From contig WOYR01000200.1 of the NCBI GenBank assembly GCA_011620705.1, positions 3,875 through 15,321 on the forward strand: 11,447 bases of DNA, in the 5' to 3' direction. Position numbers and translations under genes: made by a program. Position 1 is the stretch's first letter; each line of letters starts with the position of its first letter. The notes under the pieces were generated by a model. That model ran no database searches. It was not told where the DNA came from and was given only the letters and a program-made list of their open reading frames with translations. Shown in pieces: positions 7,515-11,447 of the stretch. The stretch is from Microbacteriaceae bacterium. Its GTDB lineage: Bacteria; Actinomycetota; Actinomycetes; Actinomycetales; Microbacteriaceae.

Positions 7515-7744
7515 GGCTCGCGCCTGACCGTGTCGGTGCCGCGCTCGTAGTGCAGCGTCGTCCCGTCGTCGAGTTCGACCTCCGGTCGGCCCTCCAGCCA
7601 GGTGAGCGTCCAGCGCCAGCCGGAGGTGCCTGGCCCGTCGGGCCCGGCGAGTTCCGATTCCACCTCGGCGATGGCCGCGACCATGACCGCGGGCAGCCGC
7701 GACGGCGGCTCGTCGCCGACCGGCCAGCGCGTTCCCAGTTGCAT
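7511..7744 (-). CDS. Small conserved-looking protein between valS and the M3 peptidase, function unknown
   Basis: 77 aa, not recognised. Evidence that it is real: it fills the gap between two operon genes with no spare bases. Its ATG shares a base with the valS stop (TGATG), its TGA overlaps the M3 ATG (ATGA, 7511-7514), and GGAGG (7752-7756) lies 7 nt before its start. The N-terminal half is a probable helix with hydrophobic residues (PAVMVAAIAEVESELAG). The second half alternates like a beta hairpin, with three Trp in SGWRWTLTWLEGRPEVELDD and then GTTLHYERGTD. Acidic, soluble, no signal peptide. A longer open frame reading from 8578 through valS in another frame is a GC artefact. Confidence 0.72.
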   Translation of the reverse strand: MQLGTRWPVGDEPPSRLPAVMVAAIAEVESELAGPDGPGTSGWRWTLTWLEGRPEVELDDGTTLHYERGTDTVRREP

Positions 7745-10326
7745 CAGTCCGCCTCCGCCAGCACGATTCCGGTCACTGCGATCTCCTCGGCCTCCACGAA
7801 GGCCAGTTCGGCGATGCGTCCGACCGCTTTCAGGTCGCCCGCCGCCTCCACCAGGAAGGCCGGCCCGGACAGCGTGGCGGAGAGCACTTCCGTCTTCTGC
7901 GAGGCCTTCGCATCGGTCTTGGCCCGGCGGATCCCGATCAGCGCCGCGCTCACCGCGGACAGCAGTCCGAGGCCGGCGGTGGTGCCGCGCCGCTCCGGCC
8001 ACGCCGCGCGGTGGATCGAGCCCTCGTGCGTCCAGCGCCACACCTCCTCGGTGGCGAACGGGATCACCGGGGCGAGCAGGCGCAGCAGGATGTCGATCGC
8101 CTCGCGCAGGCTCCGGGTCGCGCTGCCGTCGCCCGCGTATGCGCGCTCCTTCACGAGCTCGAGGTAGTCGTCGCAGAAGGTCCAGAAGAACTGCTCGGTC
8201 GCCTCCAGCGCCCTGGCGTGGTCGTACTGCTCGTAGGCCGCGGTCGCGATCCCCACCACCTCGTCGAGCTCGGCGAGCATGTCGAGATCGAGCGGATTCG
8301 TGATGTCGGCTCCGCGCGGCGGCTCGGGGAAGGAGTACACGAACTTGGCCGCGTTCAGCACCTTGATCGCGAGCCGGCGCCCGATCTTCATCTGCTTCGG
8401 ATTCTGCGGATCGAAGGCAGCATCCGTGCCGAGCCTGCTGGACGCCGCCCAGTAGCGCACGGCATCCGAACCGTGCTCCGCGAGCATCGCCGCCGGGGTG
8501 ACGACGTTGCCCTTCGACTTCGACATCTTCTTGCGGTCCGGGTCGACGATGAAGCCGGAGATGCCGGCATCCGTCCACGGGACGCTGTGGTGCTCGAGCT
8601 CGGCGCGCAGCACGGTCGAGAACAGCCAGGTGCGGATGATGTCCTGCGCCTGCGAGCGCAGCGAGTACGGGAACACCAGCTCGAACAGCTCGGGATCGGT
8701 CTCCCAGCCGCCCGCGATCTGCGGGGTCAGGGACGAGGTGGCCCAGGTGTCCATGATGTCCAACTCGCCGACGAAGCCGTTGGCCTGGCCGCGCTGCGCC
8801 TCGTCATAGCCGGGCGGAGGCGCTGAGGCCGGGTCGACCGGCAGCAGGTGCTCGCCCGGCACGATCGGCTGCTCGCGCATCACCTCCCCGTCGGCATCCA
8901 CCGGGTACCAGATCGGCAGCGGCACGCCGAAGAAGCGCTGCCGGGAGATGAGCCAGTCGCCGGTGAGTCCTCCCACCCAGTTGTCGTAGCGCACCCGCAT
9001 GAACTCGGGGTGGAAGTCGATCTGCTCGCCGGCCTGGAGCAGGCGGTCGCGCAGCGCCTCGTCCCGGGCCCCGTTGCTGATGTACCACTGGCGGGTGGTC
9101 ACGATCTCGAGCGGCCGGTCGCCTTTCTCGTAGAACTTCACCGGATGCGTGATCGGCTTCGGATCGCCGATCAGCTCGCCGGACTCCCGCAGCAGTTCCA
9201 CCACGCGGGCTTTCGCGCTGAAGACGGTCTTGCCGGCCAGCTCGGCATATGCGGCGCGGCCCGTCTCGCTGAACAACTCGGCGGCAGGGGCATCCTCGAG
9301 GATGCGGCCATCCTTGCCGATGATCGCGCGCGTCGGCAGGTCCAGCTCGCGCCACCACACCACGTCGGTCACGTCGCCGAAGGTGCAGACCATGGCGATG
9401 CCCGATCCCTTGTCCTTCTGCGCCAGGTGGTGCGCGAGCACGGGCACCTCGACGCCGAACAACGGGGTGGTCACCGTGGTGCCGAACAGCGCCTGGTAGC
9501 GCTCGTCATCTGGATGCGCCACCAGCGCCACGCACGCCGGCAGCAGTTCCGGCCGGGTGGTCTCGATCTCGACGGTCGCCGCGCCCTCTGGCCCGGGGGA
9601 TGGCCGGTGGAACGACACGCGGTGGTAGGCGGCCGGCTGGTCCTTGTCCTCCAGTTCGGCCTGGGCGACGGCGGTGCGGAAGGTGACATCCCACAGGGTC
9701 GGCGCATCGGCCTGGTAGGCCTCGCCCCTGGCCAGGTTGCGCAGGAACGCCCGTTGGGCGGCCAGCTGCGCCTCGTGCCCGATGGTGCGGTAGCTGAGCG
9801 ACCAGTCGACGCTGAGGCCGAGGTCGCGCCAGAGCGCCTCGAACTGCTTCTCGTCCTCGGCGGTGAGCTTCTCGCAGAGTTCGATGAAGTTGCGGCGCGA
9901 GATCGGCACCTGGTCTGCGGCCTTCGAGCTCGCATTGTCGCCGCCCTCGAGCGGCGGCATGTAGCCCTCGACGTAGGGCAGCGACGGGTCGCACCGCACC
10001 CCGTAGTAGTTCTGCACGCGGCGCTCGGTGGGCAGGCCGTTGTCGTCCCAGCCCATCGGGTAGAAGAGGTGCTTGCCGCGCATCCGCTGGAACCGGGCCG
10101 CGAGATCCATGTGGGTGTAGCTGAACACATGGCCGATGTGCAGGCTGCCCGAGGCGGTCGGCGGGGGCGTGTCGACGCTGAAGAGGGATGCCTTGCCGGC
10201 AGCCAGGGCGGCGGCGCGATCGAACCGGTGGGTGCCCTCCCGCTCCCACGCGGCGCCCCATGTGGCCTCGAGCCCTTCCAGGGCTGGCCTGTCCGGGATC
10301 TGGTGGGCGTCGTTCGCAGACGTCAT
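7744..10326 (-). CDS. valS: Valyl-tRNA synthetase, divergent (archaeal/Rickettsia-like) subtype
   Basis: 860-aa class I aminoacyl-tRNA synthetase that attaches valine to tRNA-Val. Seen: HIGH 63-66 in SGSLHIGHVFSYTHMD; the first part of the catalytic core with FYPMGWDDNGLPTERRVQ; the CP1 editing domain with ETTRPE 255-260 and GSGIAMVCTFGDVTD; DIMDTWATSSLTP; KMSKS 600-604 in KKMSKSKGNVV; and an anticodon-binding domain ending near AKTDAKASQKTEV. The wording of these blocks and the short C-terminus, without the long coiled-coil arm of the E. coli enzyme, fit the alternate ValRS branch known from Rickettsiales and some Microbacteriaceae (from memory). ATG 10326 is chosen because GGAG lies 7 nt before it; the in-frame GTG at 10356 has no ribosome site. 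It heads the operon with the 77-aa and M3 genes. Confidence 0.97.
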   Translation of the reverse strand: MTSANDAHQIPDRPALEGLEATWGAAWEREGTHRFDRAAALAAGKASLFSVDTPPPTASGSLHIGHVFSYTHMDLAARFQRMRGKHLFYPMGWDDNGLPTERRVQNYYGVRCDPSLPYVEGYMPPLEGGDNASSKAADQVPISRRNFIELCEKLTAEDEKQFEALWRDLGLSVDWSLSYRTIGHEAQLAAQRAFLRNLARGEAYQADAPTLWDVTFRTAVAQAELEDKDQPAAYHRVSFHRPSPGPEGAATVEIETTRPELLPACVALVAHPDDERYQALFGTTVTTPLFGVEVPVLAHHLAQKDKGSGIAMVCTFGDVTDVVWWRELDLPTRAIIGKDGRILEDAPAAELFSETGRAAYAELAGKTVFSAKARVVELLRESGELIGDPKPITHPVKFYEKGDRPLEIVTTRQWYISNGARDEALRDRLLQAGEQIDFHPEFMRVRYDNWVGGLTGDWLISRQRFFGVPLPIWYPVDADGEVMREQPIVPGEHLLPVDPASAPPPGYDEAQRGQANGFVGELDIMDTWATSSLTPQIAGGWETDPELFELVFPYSLRSQAQDIIRTWLFSTVLRAELEHHSVPWTDAGISGFIVDPDRKKMSKSKGNVVTPAAMLAEHGSDAVRYWAASSRLGTDAAFDPQNPKQMKIGRRLAIKVLNAAKFVYSFPEPPRGADITNPLDLDMLAELDEVVGIATAAYEQYDHARALEATEQFFWTFCDDYLELVKERAYAGDGSATRSLREAIDILLRLLAPVIPFATEEVWRWTHEGSIHRAAWPERRGTTAGLGLLSAVSAALIGIRRAKTDAKASQKTEVLSATLSGPAFLVEAAGDLKAVGRIAELAFVEAEEIAVTGIVLAEAD
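7752..7756 (-). promoter_or_regulatory. Shine-Dalgarno of the 77-aa gene inside valS
   Basis: GGAGG on the minus strand, 7 nt before the ATG at 7744 and within the last codons of valS. It fixes the start of the small gene and supports translational reinitiation at the TGATG junction. Confidence 0.7.
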
Positions 10327-10392
10327 GCCGGTGCTCCGATTCGATCTGCGCGGCACCGTGTCGTTGGTGAGGTGCCTGGTTGTGGTCGAACC

Positions 10393-10398
10393 AGTTTA
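10393..10398 (-). promoter_or_regulatory. Putative valS -10 box
   Basis: TAAACT on the minus strand fits TANNNT, placing the start of transcription near 10386 and giving a leader of about 60 nt. A -35 would lie in the last codons of the upstream gene; none is convincing. The leader holds a weak dyad, CGGTGC/GCACCG (10329-10334 with 10353-10358), touching the Shine-Dalgarno. It is too short for a T-box. Confidence 0.4.
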
Positions 10399-10409
10399 CG
10401 GGCAGCCGT

Positions 10410-11057
10410 TCAGAACCTGTCGCCGGTGTTGGTGACCGTCCAGTGCTTCTGGACGTGCTGACCATCGCTGCCCACCAGGGTCATCGTCAGTTCGGTCGAC
10501 GCCGCGCCGCAGGGGTAGTCCAGTTCGTAGGAGAAGTTCGACTGGTTGCCGCTCACCGGCAGTTGCATGAACTGGGAGTCGGCTGCGTCGCCGCCGCCGA
10601 ACACGATCCACACCGAGTTGGTGCGGGCCGTCGACCACTTCACCTGGATCGGGATCGGCGGCGGAGTGAAGTACGGCCCGCCCTGGTCGCACTGCACCTC
10701 GGTCACCGGGGTGAATGCCGTGAAAGCGGCTCCGGTCGGCTGCGAGTTGCCGCCCCCCGAACCCTGCTTCGGTGCAGGGGTGCCCGCTACGGGTGTCGGA
10801 GTGCGGGTCGCGCTGGGAGTGGTGCTCGCCGTCGGGGTATCGGTCGCGGTCGCGGTCGGAGTCGTGGTGCTCACCGCGACGGGTCCGCCCGACCCGTTCA
10901 GCAGCACGATGAGCAGGACGATGATCGCGACGAGGATCGCCGCGCCGATCGCGATCAGGGCGATCATCAGTCCGCGGCGCTTCTTCTCGGGATCGGGCGT
11001 GCTCCCGCCCTCCGGGACCGGGGCGTCGATCCGCTGGGTGGGCGTGCTGTCGCTCAT
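10410..11057 (-). CDS. Membrane-anchored extracellular protein with Thr/Pro linker and two-Cys beta domain
   Basis: 215 aa, family not recognised. Layout: a polar cytoplasmic N-terminus (1-28, with KKRR before the membrane), one strong transmembrane helix about 29-53, a Thr/Pro/Ser/Ala-rich linker 56-108, and a C-terminal domain 109-210. That domain is rich in beta-type stretches (IPIQVKWSTARTNSVWIVF, STELTMTLVG) and has Cys123 and Cys183, well placed for an extracellular disulfide. The fold looks Ig-like by pattern; that is inference. The order of elements and both cysteines match the C-terminal part of the next gene upstream (11133 onward), suggesting duplication. ATG 11057 follows AGGAG by 4 nt and a promoter. 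It ends 83 nt before the valS start; co-expression is possible but valS seems to have its own -10. Surface role unknown. Confidence 0.85.
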   Translation of the reverse strand: MSDSTPTQRIDAPVPEGGSTPDPEKKRRGLMIALIAIGAAILVAIIVLLIVLLNGSGGPVAVSTTTPTATATDTPTASTTPSATRTPTPVAGTPAPKQGSGGGNSQPTGAAFTAFTPVTEVQCDQGGPYFTPPPIPIQVKWSTARTNSVWIVFGGGDAADSQFMQLPVSGNQSNFSYELDYPCGAASTELTMTLVGSDGQHVQKHWTVTNTGDRF

Positions 11058-11089
11058 CGGACTCCTCTGGAGGATGCGGGATGGGGCAC

Positions 11090-11119
11090 AGCCTAGGGGC
11101 AGCCCGGGCCCGGGCTCAA
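11090..11119 (-). promoter_or_regulatory. Promoter of the 215-aa surface protein gene
   Basis: On the minus strand, TTGAGC (11114-11119), 18 bp, then TAGGCT (11090-11095), giving a leader of about 25 nt with AGGAG near the ATG. This is the best -35/-10 pair in the window. The spacer is largely filled by a 16-bp palindrome. Confidence 0.6.
11101..11116. repeat. 16-bp perfect palindrome in the promoter spacer
   Basis: AGCCCGGGCCCGGGCT is fully self-complementary. It lies between the -35 and -10 of the 215-aa gene, touching the -35, and 16 nt after the stop of the upstream partial gene. It could be a repressor operator or, as RNA, a 6-bp hairpin with a 4-nt loop ending the upstream transcript; no T-tract follows. 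Confidence 0.6.
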
Positions 11120-11132
11120 TGGCGGCGCGTCG

Positions 11133-11447
11133 TCAGGGAGTCGGCGTCGGGGTGACGGTCGCGGTCGCGGGAGTGGTCCCGCTCAAGCCGATCGCTTTCA
11201 GTCCATAGCTTCCGCCAGGGTTCGCGCAGTCGTAGGGAATCGGTGCGGAGGTCTGGCCGGTCACGTTCGGGGTGAGGGGTGTCTGTGCGCCGTTGTTCGG
11301 TGCGGTCAGGGTCAACGTGTTCGTGTTCGTACTCGTGTAGGTGACGGTGAACGTCGCACCGGTGGTGGTGGCCTGGCAGACCGGCTGGCTTGCCGACACA
11401 TTGGTCAACGTGGGAGGTGTCGGCGGCGGGGGCGGGGGTGCCACCGC
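11133..11447 (-). CDS. C-terminal part of a Pro-linker, two-Cys extracellular protein (5' end outside window)
   Basis: 104 residues are visible; the gene enters from the right edge in an open frame, so the GTG at 11444 is probably an internal Val rather than a start. It opens with a Pro run (six in a row, then TPP), followed by a Thr/Asn-rich beta-type domain with Cys24 and Cys74 (visible numbering), and ends in a short TVTPTPTP tail. The stretch VTYTSTNTNTLTLTAP corresponds in position and pattern to VKWSTARTNSVWIVF of the neighbouring 215-aa protein, and IPYDCANPGGSYGLKAIGLSG to LDYPCGAASTELTMTLVGSDG. Likely an extracellular, linker-attached domain and a paralogue of that neighbour. Membrane anchor or signal peptide, if any, is outside the window. 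Function unknown. Confidence 0.75.
   Translation of the reverse strand, partial: AVAPPPPPPTPPTLTNVSASQPVCQATTTGATFTVTYTSTNTNTLTLTAPNNGAQTPLTPNVTGQTSAPIPYDCANPGGSYGLKAIGLSGTTPATATVTPTPTP

Noticed and set aside
5376..7550. Long plus-strand open frame (724 codons) opposite the M3 peptidase gene
   Set aside because: Its translation is low-complexity Val/Gly/Arg/Leu/Glu-rich with no family signature. It mirrors the GC-biased third positions of the real minus-strand gene, which has a full catalytic motif.
10378..10400. TGGTT...AACCA stem with TCGA in the loop, recalling a tRNA arm
   Set aside because: Only a 5-bp stem; no acceptor, D or anticodon arms can be built around it.
10327..10409. T-box or other riboswitch in the valS leader
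   Set aside because: The predicted leader is about 60 nt, without a specifier stem or T-box consensus, and has only one weak 6-bp dyad.
8848..10461. Plus-strand open frame of 537 codons opposite valS
   Set aside because: Antisense shadow of a high-GC gene; no ribosome site or recognisable domain, while valS has intact HIGH and KMSKS motifs.

Overview
The window is GC-rich (about 70%) chromosomal DNA from an actinobacterium, most likely a Microbacteriaceae member (Microbacterium/Leifsonia-like). The grounds are strong G/C third-position bias, TANNNT -10 boxes sitting 6-7 nt before start codons (leaderless style), an actinobacterial-type ClpX, and a ValRS of the divergent archaeal/Rickettsia-like subtype. 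This placement is inference from sequence character, not a database match. There are no RNA genes, CRISPR arrays or insertion sequences.

Left part (1-1997, minus strand): a copper-handling cluster, transcribed as an unnamed His/Met-rich membrane protein, then YcnI (DUF1775), then CopC (cut by the left edge). CopC starts 3 nt after the YcnI stop. The 105-nt spacer before ycnI carries two copies of the same 18-bp dyad, TGCCGC-N6-GCGGCA, which could be operators or alternative RNA hairpins.

Middle (2081-5449, plus strand): clpX, transcribed divergently from the copper cluster with an apparently leaderless promoter. It is followed by an MsnO8-type LLM flavin oxidoreductase and a DUF1028 (Ntn-hydrolase-like) protein. 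The oxidoreductase/DUF1028 intergenic region is unusual: a 16-bp perfect inverted repeat 6 nt past the stop codon's end, a 17-bp tandem repeat, a run of seven G-tracts with quadruplex potential, then a leaderless promoter.

Right part (5427-11447, minus strand): a coupled operon of valS, a 77-aa protein of unknown function and a Dcp-like M3 peptidase (TGATG and ATGA junctions). The M3 gene overlaps DUF1028 tail to tail by 23 bp. Upstream lie two tandem genes whose products share a Thr/Pro-rich linker and a two-cysteine beta-sandwich-like domain; the outermost is cut by the right edge.

Most genes are ordinary housekeeping or conserved accessory genes. The items most worth a second look are the twin dyads before ycnI, the unnamed copper-cluster membrane protein, the intergenic structures at 4452-4577, the tandem paralogous surface proteins, and the roughly fourfold excess of the hexamer GGATGC/GCATCC. 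I see no clear evidence for an entirely new multi-gene system.
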